This document shows, one piece after another, positions 1 through 7,619 of a stretch of DNA of 64,000 bases (the stretch's first letter is position 1; each line of letters begins with the position of its first letter). The notes under the pieces were generated by a model. The model saw only the letters and a list, made by a program, of their open reading frames with translations. It was not told where the DNA came from and made no database searches. A program made the position numbers and the translations under genes. Source of the DNA: Caldanaerobacter subterraneus. Lineage in GTDB: Bacteria > Bacillota > Thermoanaerobacteria > Thermoanaerobacterales > Thermoanaerobacteraceae. The DNA lies in contig NZ_SLWU01000002.1 of the NCBI RefSeq assembly GCF_004345675.1, positions 1 through 64,000 on the forward strand, in the 5' to 3' direction.

Positions 1-296
1 TGCTAGAACCTCTGGATGGAACAAGTTTTAGTGCCTATGATTTCTGGCGAGTTCTCAAGGTAGCGGTGGTGACTCCACTCTCTCCTGAGAAGGTAAAAAG
101 AGACTTCTCTGTCCTGAAGGAGTTACTAATTCAGGGCAAGTGGGGAGGCCCGTAAGGGCGCGAGTTCCTGCTTCTTGGGGCAGGGGCTATGGCTTTCCCA
201 AATACCGCCTGCTGGGGATGGGGAAAGCCTGAAGGGCGGACTACAAATACCCCAGCTATCTAAACTGTGCATTTTTGTACAGTTTGGGTAACCAGG
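1..296 (+). mobile_element. IS607-family element, copy A (right end only)
   Basis: This is the right end of an IS607-type element whose left part lies outside the window. It matches the last ~300 bases of copies B (to 5578) and C (to 11759) almost base for base, including the terminal hairpin and the shared end AACCAGG. Immediately after it, mnmE coding sequence resumes in frame (Gly-Ile-Val-Val-Thr), so the element sits inside mnmE at a GG dinucleotide. That is the usual target of IS607 serine recombinases, which make no target duplication. The exact boundary is uncertain by one or two G residues. Confidence 0.85.
1..296 (+). ncRNA. Putative omega-RNA scaffold at right end of IS607 copy A
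   Basis: TnpB nucleases of IS605/IS607 elements use a right-end RNA (omega or reRNA) whose guide is the DNA just outside the element. This region is nearly identical in all three copies, well beyond any protein need. It contains GGCTTTCCC...GGGGAAAGCC and CCCGTAAGGG hairpins, and a terminal stem-loop at 263-289 just before the end. The guide would begin at 297 and read interrupted mnmE sequence. Expression and processing are inferred from the family; the start of the RNA cannot be fixed from sequence. Confidence 0.55.
3..155 (+). pseudogene. tnpB: TnpB C-terminal tail, partial (copy A)
   Basis: This is the last ~50 codons of the TnpB reading frame of copy A, ending at the TAA at 153-155; the rest lies upstream of the window. 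It begins LEPLDGTSF and matches the tails of copies B and C. The three copies agree closely through the LSPE motif and then diverge in frame. The conservation here may therefore reflect the overlapping omega-RNA rather than the protein. Confidence 0.6.
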
Positions 297-1399
297 TATA
301 GTGGTTACCTCAAAAATTCTGGAATTGGTGTTAAAGCAGGGAGCTCGCTTGGCTGAGCCAGGGGAGTTTACTAAGAGGGCTTTTTTAAATGGAAGAATAG
401 ACCTTTCCCAAGCAGAGGCGGTAATTGACATAATTACTGCAAAGACAATGCTGGCAAACAAATACGCCCAAAAGCAATTGTCTGGATACCTAGGACAAAA
501 GATGAGAAAATTAAAGGATAGAATGATGGAATTGCTTGCTCATCTTTTAGCTTTAATCGATTTTCCTGAAGATGATGTGGATAAGCTGGAAAGGTGGCAG
601 ATGTTAGAAAGTGCTAAAGAGATATTGAAAGAGATAGAAAAATTAATTGCTTCTGCCGAAAGTGGAAGAATAATAAGAGAAGGGCTTAAAACAGCTATTA
701 TTGGCAAGCCTAATGTAGGGAAGTCTTCACTTCTAAATGCCCTTTTAAAAGAAAATAGGGCGATTGTGACAGATATTCCCAGCACTACAAGGGACATCAT
801 CGAGGAGTATCTAAATGTGAAGGGGATCCCTATAAGACTAATTGACACAGCGGGGATTAGAGACACTGATGAGTTGGTGGAAAAAATAGGAGTTGAAAGG
901 AGTAAGGAAGTTCTAGGGGCGGCGGATTTAGTTTTATTTGTAATTGATGCCTCTAGAGAACTTTCAAAAGAAGATTATGAGATTTTTGATATTTTGACCG
1001 GAAAAATATTATCTTTGTTCTCAATAAGATTGACCTGCCAAAAAAAATTGCTGAAGAAGAATTAAAAAATCTTACCAAAGATGGTATAATAGTAGAGGTT
1101 TCTACTGTTAAAAAATTGGGTTGGAAAAATTAGAAGAAACCATTTATAATTTAGTATTTAAAGGAAATGTTACAATAGGGAATGAAGAAATAATTACCAA
1201 TGCAAGGCATAAAGAGGCTCTCATAAATGCCAAAAAATACATGGAAAGCGTGGTAGAAGCCATTGAAAAAGGCTACAGTGAGGACCTCATCACAATTGAT
1301 TTAAACAGCGCATTGAATGAAATTGGAAAAATCACCGGTGAGACAGCTACAGAGGATGTAATAGACCAAATCTTTGAGAGATTTTGTGTAGGAAAGTAG
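297..1399 (+). pseudogene. mnmE: tRNA modification GTPase MnmE, 3' part, IS-interrupted and frameshifted
   Basis: MnmE with MnmG installs the carboxymethylaminomethyl group on wobble U34 of certain tRNAs. The window holds the part from the end of the N-terminal folate-binding domain to the C-terminus. Visible motifs are G1 [10 protein letters not shown]3 DTAG, and a C-terminal FCVGK that carries the catalytic Cys. Three lesions break it. IS607 copy A ends at 296. One A is missing from the A-run at 1002-1006; restoring it gives the G4 motif NKID. One T is missing near 1117-1122, where the terminal frame begins at the TTG at 1121. A full-length product is impossible from this copy. Whether another mnmE exists elsewhere cannot be seen. 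Confidence 0.9.
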
Positions 1400-1408
1400 G
1401 TGGTGTTT

Positions 1409-3310
1409 ATGAGGTTTGTTGCTGGAGAATACGATGTTTGTGTAGTTGGTTTGGGACATGCTGGCAGTGAAGCTGCCTTGGCCTCTGCTAGACTTGGACT
1501 TAGTACTGTGGGGTTTGCCACAAATCTGGATGCGATAGCTCTCATGGCCTGTAATCCTTCCATTGGAGGTCCTGCAAAGGCTCAGCTAGTGAGGGAAATT
1601 GACGCTTTGGGAGGCCAGATGGCCATAAACACTGACAAGTCTCTTTTGCAGATGAGGACATTAAATACCAGTAAAGGGCCGGCTGTTCGCTCTTTAAGGG
1701 CCCAGGTTGACAAAAAGCTTTATCAGATGAATATGAAACACACCCTTGAAAGGCAGGAAAATCTCGATATTAAGCAGGCAGAGATTGTGGACATATTGGT
1801 GGAAGACAATAAAGTTACGGGGGTTGTTACAAAATTAGGTGCCATTTACAAATGTAAAGCCTGCATTATAACTACAGGTACTTTCCTAAAAGGAAGAGTG
1901 ATAATTGGAGAAGTGGACTTTGAAAGTGGTCCCAGCGGTCTTTTCCCGGCAAGCGAGTTATCTGAGGCTTTAAAAAGATTGGGATTTAAATTGATGAGAT
2001 TTAAGACAGGGACTCCTCCAAGAGTGGACAAGAGAAGTATTGACTTTTCTAAGATGGAAATACAGCCGGGAGATGAGGTTATAACTCCCTTTTCTTTCAT
2101 GCACGATAAAATAGAAATTGAACAAATGCCCTGCTGGCTCACTTATACCAATGAGAAGACTCACAAAATAATAAGAGATAACATTCACAGAGCTCCTCTT
2201 TTTACGGGGGCCATAACGGGAGTTGGAGTCAGGTATTGTCCCTCCATTGAAGATAAAGTTGTGAAGTTTCCTCACAGAGAAAGACATCAGATTTTTATTG
2301 AGCCAGAAGGCAGGGATACCTATGAAATGTACGTGCAGGGAATGTCCTCCAGCCTTCCTGAGGATGTCCAGTTAGAATTTTTGAGGACAGTTCCAGGGCT
2401 TGAAAATGTGAGGGTAATGAGACCTGCTTATGCCATAGAGTATGACTGCATAGACCCAACTCAATTAAAAGCTACTTTAGAGTCTAAGTGGATAGAGGGC
2501 CTTTATTTTGCTGGTCAAGTAAATGGGACATCTGGATATGAAGAGGCGGCGGCTCAAGGGTTGATGGCAGGAATAAACGCTGCCATGAAAATTTTAAACA
2601 AACCTCCTGTAGTTTTGGACCGCTCTCAAGCCTATATAGGCATTCTCATTGATGACTTAGTCACAAAAGGTACAAATGAACCCTACAGAATGCTAACCTC
2701 AAGGGCAGAATACAGATTGTTATTAAGACAGGACAATGCAGATTTTAGATTGACTGAGATAGGAAAAGAAATAGGGCTTGTGACAGAAGAAAGGTATGAG
2801 AAATTTTTGAGGAAGAAAATACAGTTAGAAAAAGAGATGAGAAGGCTTTCCACAGTCATGGTGAGGCCGACAGAAGAAGTCAACAACTTTTTAATTTCCA
2901 GAGGAAGCACTCCTTTAGTTTCGGGTGTAGACCTGTACACTTTATTGAAGAGACCCGAAGTTGACTACAAATCTACTAAATTTTTAGATCCAGATAGACC
3001 CGATGACATTTTAGATAGCGTTGCAGAGCAAATCGACATAAACATAAAATATGAAGGGTATATTTTGAAGCAGTTGAGACAAGTGGAACAGTTTAAGGCG
3101 ATGGAGAATAAAAAAATTCCAGAGGACATAGATTACTACCAGATCAGTGGACTCAGCAATGAAGCTAAAGAAAAACTGTCAAAGATAAGACCTACTTCTG
3201 TTGGACAGGCATCCCGTATTTCAGGAGTTTCACCTGCAGATATTTCTGTACTTTTAATATATTTACAACAGATGAGAAAAAAGAAGTCCAATGAATCCAG
3301 AATCAGTTGA
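1409..3310 (+). CDS. mnmG: tRNA uridine-5-carboxymethylaminomethyl modification enzyme MnmG
   Basis: MnmG (GidA) is the FAD- and NADH-dependent partner of MnmE in U34 tRNA modification. The 633-residue protein is normal length. It has the dinucleotide-binding motif GLGHAG at residues 14-19, the CNPSIGG signature near residue 50, an FKTGTPPR segment near 200, and the usual C-terminal helical domain ([23 protein letters not shown]). The ATG at 1409 is chosen because AGGTGG lies just upstream; in-frame GTGs at 1400 and 1403 overlap that site. It follows the broken mnmE by 9 bases and its 3' end overlaps the rsmG start. The frame is intact although both neighbours are destroyed, so its partner protein appears to be missing. 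Confidence 0.97.
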   Translation: MRFVAGEYDVCVVGLGHAGSEAALASARLGLSTVGFATNLDAIALMACNPSIGGPAKAQLVREIDALGGQMAINTDKSLLQMRTLNTSKGPAVRSLRAQVDKKLYQMNMKHTLERQENLDIKQAEIVDILVEDNKVTGVVTKLGAIYKCKACIITTGTFLKGRVIIGEVDFESGPSGLFPASELSEALKRLGFKLMRFKTGTPPRVDKRSIDFSKMEIQPGDEVITPFSFMHDKIEIEQMPCWLTYTNEKTHKIIRDNIHRAPLFTGAITGVGVRYCPSIEDKVVKFPHRERHQIFIEPEGRDTYEMYVQGMSSSLPEDVQLEFLRTVPGLENVRVMRPAYAIEYDCIDPTQLKATLESKWIEGLYFAGQVNGTSGYEEAAAQGLMAGINAAMKILNKPPVVLDRSQAYIGILIDDLVTKGTNEPYRMLTSRAEYRLLLRQDNADFRLTEIGKEIGLVTEERYEKFLRKKIQLEKEMRRLSTVMVRPTEEVNNFLISRGSTPLVSGVDLYTLLKRPEVDYKSTKFLDPDRPDDILDSVAEQIDINIKYEGYILKQLRQVEQFKAMENKKIPEDIDYYQISGLSNEAKEKLSKIRPTSVGQASRISGVSPADISVLLIYLQQMRKKKSNESRIS

Positions 3311-3365
3311 AATGCTATTGAAATGGAATCAAAAGATGAACTTGGCGGCGAGTACTGAGGAAGAG
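3291..3365 (+). pseudogene. rsmG: 16S rRNA m7G527 methyltransferase RsmG, 5' fragment
   Basis: The ATG at 3291, inside the last codons of mnmG, opens a frame reading [20 protein letters not shown], typical of the RsmG N-terminus. After 25 codons it is cut by IS607 copy B. Joining 3365 to 5579 restores the frame exactly (STEEE then VVIKHFL), which shows the insertion point and the absence of a target duplication. The remainder is listed at 5579-5888. Confidence 0.85.
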
Positions 3366-3426
3366 GAGGTTAAAACAGTTGAAATTAATAGCAAAAAATG
3401 ATATAATTTTAATTAGGTGATGATAA

Positions 3427-4020
3427 ATGTTATTAACTATAAAAAAGGTTAAAGAGCTGTATGATATAAGCAGAATTACATTAATAAACTGGGAAAAGGA
3501 AGGATTAATAACCCCAGTTAGAACACCAAAAGGAAGAAGAAGGTACAAAAAAGAAGATATAGAGAAGTTATTAGGCATGCTGGAAGAAAAACCGAAACCT
3601 AAAGTAGTTTTGTATGCAAGAGTGTCCACAAAGAAACAGGAAGAATATCTTAAGAATCAAATTAGAAGGCTTGAAGAGTATGCTAATTCTCAAGGGTGGC
3701 AGTATGAAGTTATATCCGAAATAGCAAGTGGGGTAAATGAAAACAGGAGAGGTTTATTAAAGCTTCTAAACAAAATCAAAAGAGGGGAAGTTGAAAAAGT
3801 TGTAATAGAATATCCTGATAGACTAGCGAGATTTGGCTTTGAATATCTCAAATTTTTCATGGAAAGCTTTGGGGTGGAACTTATAGTTTTAAACGGAAAA
3901 GAAAACGAGGAAGATGCAAATAAGGAACTAGCAGAGGACTTAATAGCAATAGTAACATCTTTTGCGGCAAGAATTTACGGACAAAAAGGCGGTAAAAAAC
4001 ATGGTAGTAATACAGGCTGA
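3427..4020 (+). CDS. tnpA: IS607 serine recombinase TnpA (copy B)
   Basis: This is the transposase of the element, a small serine site-specific recombinase that cuts and rejoins DNA through a Ser-DNA covalent link. Residues 1-50 form a MerR-like winged helix (KKVKELYDISRITLINWEKEG, then PKGRRRYKKEDI). Residues ~60-190 form the resolvase domain, with the nucleophile in ARVSTKKQ and the PDRLARFGF motif. The length of 197 residues is typical of IS607 TnpA. It differs from the copy C protein at only a few residues. Its last 20 bases overlap tnpB. Confidence 0.95.
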   Translation: MLLTIKKVKELYDISRITLINWEKEGLITPVRTPKGRRRYKKEDIEKLLGMLEEKPKPKVVLYARVSTKKQEEYLKNQIRRLEEYANSQGWQYEVISEIASGVNENRRGLLKLLNKIKRGEVEKVVIEYPDRLARFGFEYLKFFMESFGVELIVLNGKENEEDANKELAEDLIAIVTSFAARIYGQKGGKKHGSNTG

Positions 4021-5446
4021 ACTTGTGTTTTTAAGTCAAGAAGACAAACAAATAGTATTAGACTTAATGAGAAGATGGTCTTCATGCATGAGATTTGCAT
4101 ACAAAAGACTTTTAGAAGGTTATGATAGAAACACATTAAAAAGAAACCTTCAAGAAATGTTTGATTTAAACTCGAGATATGTAGATGACGCAATAATGAA
4201 AGCAAGAAGCATATTAGAATCTGCCAGTGAATTAGGAAGAAGCCCAAAGAAAGTCATTTTTGGTGGAAAAAAGCTGTTTAAAAAACTCCAAAAACGCCAT
4301 ATAAATGGAAAAGCATATGAAAAATTAAAAATTAGGTGGCAGGAGAAGAGAAAAGGAAACCTTTATTCAAGAGGGGATAAAAGCAAAAAAGGAAATCTCA
4401 ATACAAGGATGGAAATAAATGAGAATGGCACTTTCTTAAGGATAAATGTAGGAGAAAGAAAATATGTATATGCAAGAATACAGGCAGGATGGAAGAAGAA
4501 TAAAAACAAGGAAGAGATCCTGCAGGGAATTTCCAAATCGAATATACCATACTCCGTAGAGCTAAAACTTAAAAATGGCAGCATATACGCTTATTTTACT
4601 ATTGAAGAAGAGTATCCGGAAATAATGATAAAAAAAGACAAAGGAGTTATAGGTATAGACACCAATGCATATCCAGACAACATATCATGGGCAGAGACAG
4701 ATGAAAAGGGGAATCTAATAAGCTATGGCAGTATACCAATGCCAGAGCTTGCAAGCGGAAATAAAAACAAAAGAGAATATTTCAGATGGCAGTATGCTCA
4801 TGAAATAGTAAAAATAGCAAAAGAAAAAGGAAAAGCAATTGTAATTGAAGAATTAGAAATAAAAGACAAAGGTAAAAGAGGAGACTTTTCAGGGAGAAAA
4901 TCAAGAAGGATAAGGCATAACTTTAGCTACAAATCACTTTTAAAAAAGATAAAAGTTTTAGCAAAACGAGAAGGAATAGAAGTTATAGAAGTTAATCCTG
5001 CTTATACATCAATAATAGGCATGTTAAAATATGCACCGCAGTACATGATAACAAAAGATGTGGCAGCAGCCTATGTAATAGCTAGAAAAGGATTGGGACT
5101 GCAAGAAAAGATACCGGATAATTACATAAAGTTTCTCAACAAATTAACTACAAAAGAATTAGAAGAATTAGAAGACCATGTAGAAAAAACAGTTAAAAAT
5201 AAGCATTTAAAGAAAAAACATTTAAAGGAGATAAGAAAAGCAATAAAAATGATACAAAGCCTTGAGAGTGAGCCAGGAAGGGTGCTAGAACCTCTGGATG
5301 GAACAAGTTTTAGTGCCCATGATTTCTGGCAAGTTCTCAAGGTAGCGGTGGTAACGCCACTCTCCCCTGAGAGGGTATTAAGAGATGTCTCTGCCCTGAA
5401 GGGTGTATTACATTCGGGGCAAGTGGGGAGACCCGTAAGGGCGTGA
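4001..5446 (+). CDS. tnpB: TnpB RNA-guided nuclease of IS607 element, zinc-finger-less (copy B)
   Basis: TnpB is the RuvC-fold nuclease ancestral to Cas12. It cuts DNA matching a guide copied from the element's right flank and so favours retention of the element. The three RuvC acidic residues are visible: Asp220 (GIDTN), Glu283 (VIEEL) and Asp353 (TKDVAAAYVIAR). The Cys4 zinc finger that most TnpBs carry between the second and third of these is absent; the stretch is short and has no Cys. The ATG at 4001 aligns with copy C, and upstream in-frame codons overlap tnpA. The last ~60 codons run through the conserved right-end RNA region, so the true C-terminus is doubtful. Confidence 0.88.
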   Translation: MVVIQAELVFLSQEDKQIVLDLMRRWSSCMRFAYKRLLEGYDRNTLKRNLQEMFDLNSRYVDDAIMKARSILESASELGRSPKKVIFGGKKLFKKLQKRHINGKAYEKLKIRWQEKRKGNLYSRGDKSKKGNLNTRMEINENGTFLRINVGERKYVYARIQAGWKKNKNKEEILQGISKSNIPYSVELKLKNGSIYAYFTIEEEYPEIMIKKDKGVIGIDTNAYPDNISWAETDEKGNLISYGSIPMPELASGNKNKREYFRWQYAHEIVKIAKEKGKAIVIEELEIKDKGKRGDFSGRKSRRIRHNFSYKSLLKKIKVLAKREGIEVIEVNPAYTSIIGMLKYAPQYMITKDVAAAYVIARKGLGLQEKIPDNYIKFLNKLTTKELEELEDHVEKTVKNKHLKKKHLKEIRKAIKMIQSLESEPGRVLEPLDGTSFSAHDFWQVLKVAVVTPLSPERVLRDVSALKGVLHSGQVGRPVRA

Positions 5447-5578
5447 GTTCCTGCTTCTTGGGGCAGGGGCTATGGCTTTCCCAAATACCGCCTGCTGGGG
5501 ATGGGGAAAGCCTGAAGGGCGGACTACAAATACCCCAGCTGTCTAAACTGTACACTTTTGTACAGTTTAGATAACCAG
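5280..5578 (+). ncRNA. Putative omega-RNA scaffold at right end of IS607 copy B
   Basis: This is the same conserved structured segment as in copies A and C. It ends with a perfect 12-bp stem-loop (CTAAACTGTACA at 5543-5554 with TGTACAGTTTAG at 5559-5570), eight bases before the element boundary. It overlaps the 3' end of tnpB. A guide read out of the element would start at 5579 and match uninterrupted rsmG. Boundaries and expression are inferred. Confidence 0.55.
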
Positions 5579-5888
5579 GTAGTGATAAAACATTTTTTAG
5601 GCAGTTTATCTTTGGTAAGATATAATAAGATAAAACGCCAAGAAAAGGTTATAGATACAGGGACAGGAGCTGGATTTCCGGGAATTCCTTTAAAAATAGT
5701 TTTTCCTGAAATTAGACTTACTCTCTTCTTGAAGCATCTAAGAAGAAAGTCAATTTTTTGAATGTCGTTTCAAAAACGCTCTTTTTTAAGGATGTTGACA
5801 TAGTCCATTTGATTGTAGTAAAAAAGTTGATGTTCTGTCTCCAAAGTATTCTCGAAGAGAAAAAGTCATAAGGACAAAGCCTTTGTAG
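5579..5888 (+). pseudogene. rsmG: RsmG, 3' fragment, frameshifted and internally deleted
   Basis: This continues rsmG after IS607 copy B. It reads VVIKHFLGSLSLV, then the SAM-binding motif DTGTGAGFPGIP and VFPEIRLTL. Near 5720 the frame shifts; the shifted frame reads EASKKKVNFLNVVSKTL and then IVH. The middle of the methyltransferase, roughly 90-100 codons, is missing. The frame then picks up the characteristic basic tail (PKYSRREKVIRTKPL) ending at 5888. With the IS insertion, this copy cannot make a functional 16S rRNA G527 methyltransferase. Confidence 0.85.
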
Positions 5889-5890
5889 TA

Positions 5891-5935
5891 TGAGCGCTTA
5901 TTTTTTAAATTTGGTAGGCGCTTTATTTTTTATCT
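5891..5935 (+). terminator. Weak Rho-independent terminator after rsmG
   Basis: AGCGC (5893-5897) and GCGCT (5918-5922) can pair across an AT-rich loop, followed by TTATTTTTTAT. This is plausibly the original end of the mnmE-mnmG-rsmG operon. The stem is short. Confidence 0.4.
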
Positions 5936-5943
5936 TAAGTCTG

Positions 5944-6255
5944 ATAGTGTAAAATTTCAGTAGGTAACGAAGCAGGAAAATGAGGTATAGATATAAAAAA
6001 GACCTCACTGGGGAAAAATTAAAAATCAAAACAAAGGAAAGTGAGGTCGGGGATGAAATAAAAAAGATAATACAGCCAGTGCAACAGGAGAAAAAAGAAA
6101 ATACAAAGAAGAAGACATAGGAGAGTGGTTAAGAGTTTCATTACCGATACTGGAAGGTCCATTTGTGAGTAAGCCATGGATAAGATGCGTTTTTAAAAGT
6201 TATTAGCGGTGAGGTCGGCTACAAAAATTTTTACTTACAAAATCTTGACACGCAC
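5944..6255 (+). mobile_element. ISLre2-type remnant, internally deleted (copy 1)
   Basis: This is a degraded relative of the element at 13187-13700. The left end matches (GATAGTGTAAAATTTCAG), as does the right end (GTTATTAGCGGTGAGGTCGG to AAAATCTTGACACGCACTTT). Between them, only a C-terminal transposase scrap remains (GEWLRVSLPILEGPF), frameshifted and stopped. Ends such as GTGTAAAATTT and the reverse of the right end (GTGTCAAGATTTT) form an imperfect inverted repeat. A stem at 6001-6009/6040-6048 is conserved with copy 2. Confidence 0.65.
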
Positions 6256-6346
6256 TTTTGTATTTGACGCGGCTACAAAATTTTATAAAAATGTGGTAAC
6301 ATTAATTAAAAGATCAAAAAAGAAGAGTTTACGGGGCAGTGATAAA

Positions 6347-7597
6347 ATGGATACAGTAAAGATTTATGCCAATATTATAAAAGAGAATATGGACAGTCCG
6401 GAAAAAGTAAATAAGCTGATAAACCTTGGTCTTACCACTGCTTATTATTATGTGAGCTTTTTCAAAGACAGGAGGATTCCCAAATCTCTTCATTACCTAA
6501 ATAAATACTGTATAAAAAGCATAAAAGACTCTCTAGCAAATCCTCAAAATTCTGCTTGGGTAAACCTCTTTGCACCCTCTGAATTTTTGATTGCCATGGA
6601 CATAAAACCCTTATTTATTGAAGCATATTCTTCTTTCATGTCAGGCTTCTTCATTGAAGATTATCTTATTGATACTGCCGAATCGAGAGGCATGTCAAAT
6701 ACTTTATGCAGTTACCATAAAACTTTTATAGGAGCCAGTGAGCTTAATATTCTCAAAAAACCTAAATTTATGATGACTACTTCTATGATCTGTGATGCGA
6801 ATATACCTACTTTCAAGTATCTTTCAAAAAAACACGGGGTTCCACTGTACATTATTGATATTCCCTACAAATATTCTAAAAACGCCGTAATGTATGTAAA
6901 AAAACAGCTTTTGGAAGTGGCGGAAAAGCTTGGGGAAATTTTTAATAGAAAGCTTGATATTGATAAATTGAGGGAAGTTGTAAAAACGGAAAATAAAACA
7001 AGAGCACTTATGAGAGAATATTTAAATTATGCGGGAGAAAAAAGATTTATACCTACTATGACCTTTGAAATGTATATGCTCTTTGCATCCCATGTATTCA
7101 TTGGAAGCAAGGAAGTATTACATTTTTATGAGATGTTAGTGGAGGATATAAAAAGAGCTCCTGAAAGAAGTGGAAAAAACATATTTTTTATACACCTTCT
7201 TCCTATATTTGAGAAAAATTTTAAAGATTACTTTAACTTCAGCGATAAATTTCACATTGCTGGTAGTGACTTAAATTATGATTTTCTTGATGAAATTGAT
7301 GAAAACGACCCTTTCAAGGGAATTGCTGAAAAGCTTATCTTAAACTCTTTTAATGGTGAAATAAATAGAAGAGTTGCAAGAATCAAAGAACTGATAGAAA
7401 AAATAAAACCGGACGGCATTATACAGTTTTGTCATTTGGGCTGTAAACAGTCGATGGGTGGAACGTTTATAATTAAAAATCTTGCTTCAGAATTGGGTAT
7501 TCCATTTCTTTATTTAGATGGGGATTGTGTAGACAAAAGAAATAATCAAGAGGGACAGAATAGGACAAGGCTCGAAGCCTTTCTTGAAATGCTTTAG
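6347..7597 (+). CDS. 2-hydroxyacyl-CoA dehydratase-family subunit (HgdB/FldC-like)
   Basis: The protein belongs to the family of 2-hydroxyacyl-CoA dehydratase and benzoyl-CoA reductase subunits, which hold [4Fe-4S] clusters and pass a low-potential electron to the substrate. Family Cys positions are visible: Cys149 (SMICDANIP), Cys362 and Cys366 (QFCHLGCKQSMGG), and a Cys in LDGDCVDKR near the C-terminus. The 416-residue length is normal. The ATG at 6347 is chosen because the ORF upstream runs through the ISLre2 remnant. A GGGG stretch is a weak ribosome site. The next gene supplies a second subunit fused to the activator. The substrate is unknown. Confidence 0.85.
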   Translation: MDTVKIYANIIKENMDSPEKVNKLINLGLTTAYYYVSFFKDRRIPKSLHYLNKYCIKSIKDSLANPQNSAWVNLFAPSEFLIAMDIKPLFIEAYSSFMSGFFIEDYLIDTAESRGMSNTLCSYHKTFIGASELNILKKPKFMMTTSMICDANIPTFKYLSKKHGVPLYIIDIPYKYSKNAVMYVKKQLLEVAEKLGEIFNRKLDIDKLREVVKTENKTRALMREYLNYAGEKRFIPTMTFEMYMLFASHVFIGSKEVLHFYEMLVEDIKRAPERSGKNIFFIHLLPIFEKNFKDYFNFSDKFHIAGSDLNYDFLDEIDENDPFKGIAEKLILNSFNGEINRRVARIKELIEKIKPDGIIQFCHLGCKQSMGGTFIIKNLASELGIPFLYLDGDCVDKRNNQEGQNRTRLEAFLEML

Positions 7598-7619
7598 CAA
7601 TCTTTCTGGAGGTGAAAAA

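Larger units (their letters stand above)
3366..5578 (+). mobile_element. IS607-family element, copy B (complete, 2.2 kb)
   Basis: This is a full-length element with overlapping tnpA (serine recombinase) and tnpB. The left end begins GAGGTTAAAACAG, as in copy C (GAGGTCAAAACAG). The right end is AACCAG followed by a G shared with the target. It is inserted between the two G residues of rsmG sequence GAAGAGGTAGTG. Both open reading frames are intact, so this is the copy most likely to be active. It lies 3 kb from copy A and 4 kb from copy C on the same strand, which invites recombination between copies. Confidence 0.92.

Noticed and set aside
5558-5761. A short gene starting inside IS607 copy B and reading into rsmG
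   Set aside because: The first codons belong to the IS right end; from 5579 on it is plainly the rsmG fragment and ends at a frameshift.
6209-6346. In-frame extension upstream of the dehydratase subunit start (would add 46 residues)
   Set aside because: It runs through the right end of the ISLre2 remnant, is basic and low in complexity, and lacks homology to the family; the ATG at 6347 gives the normal length.
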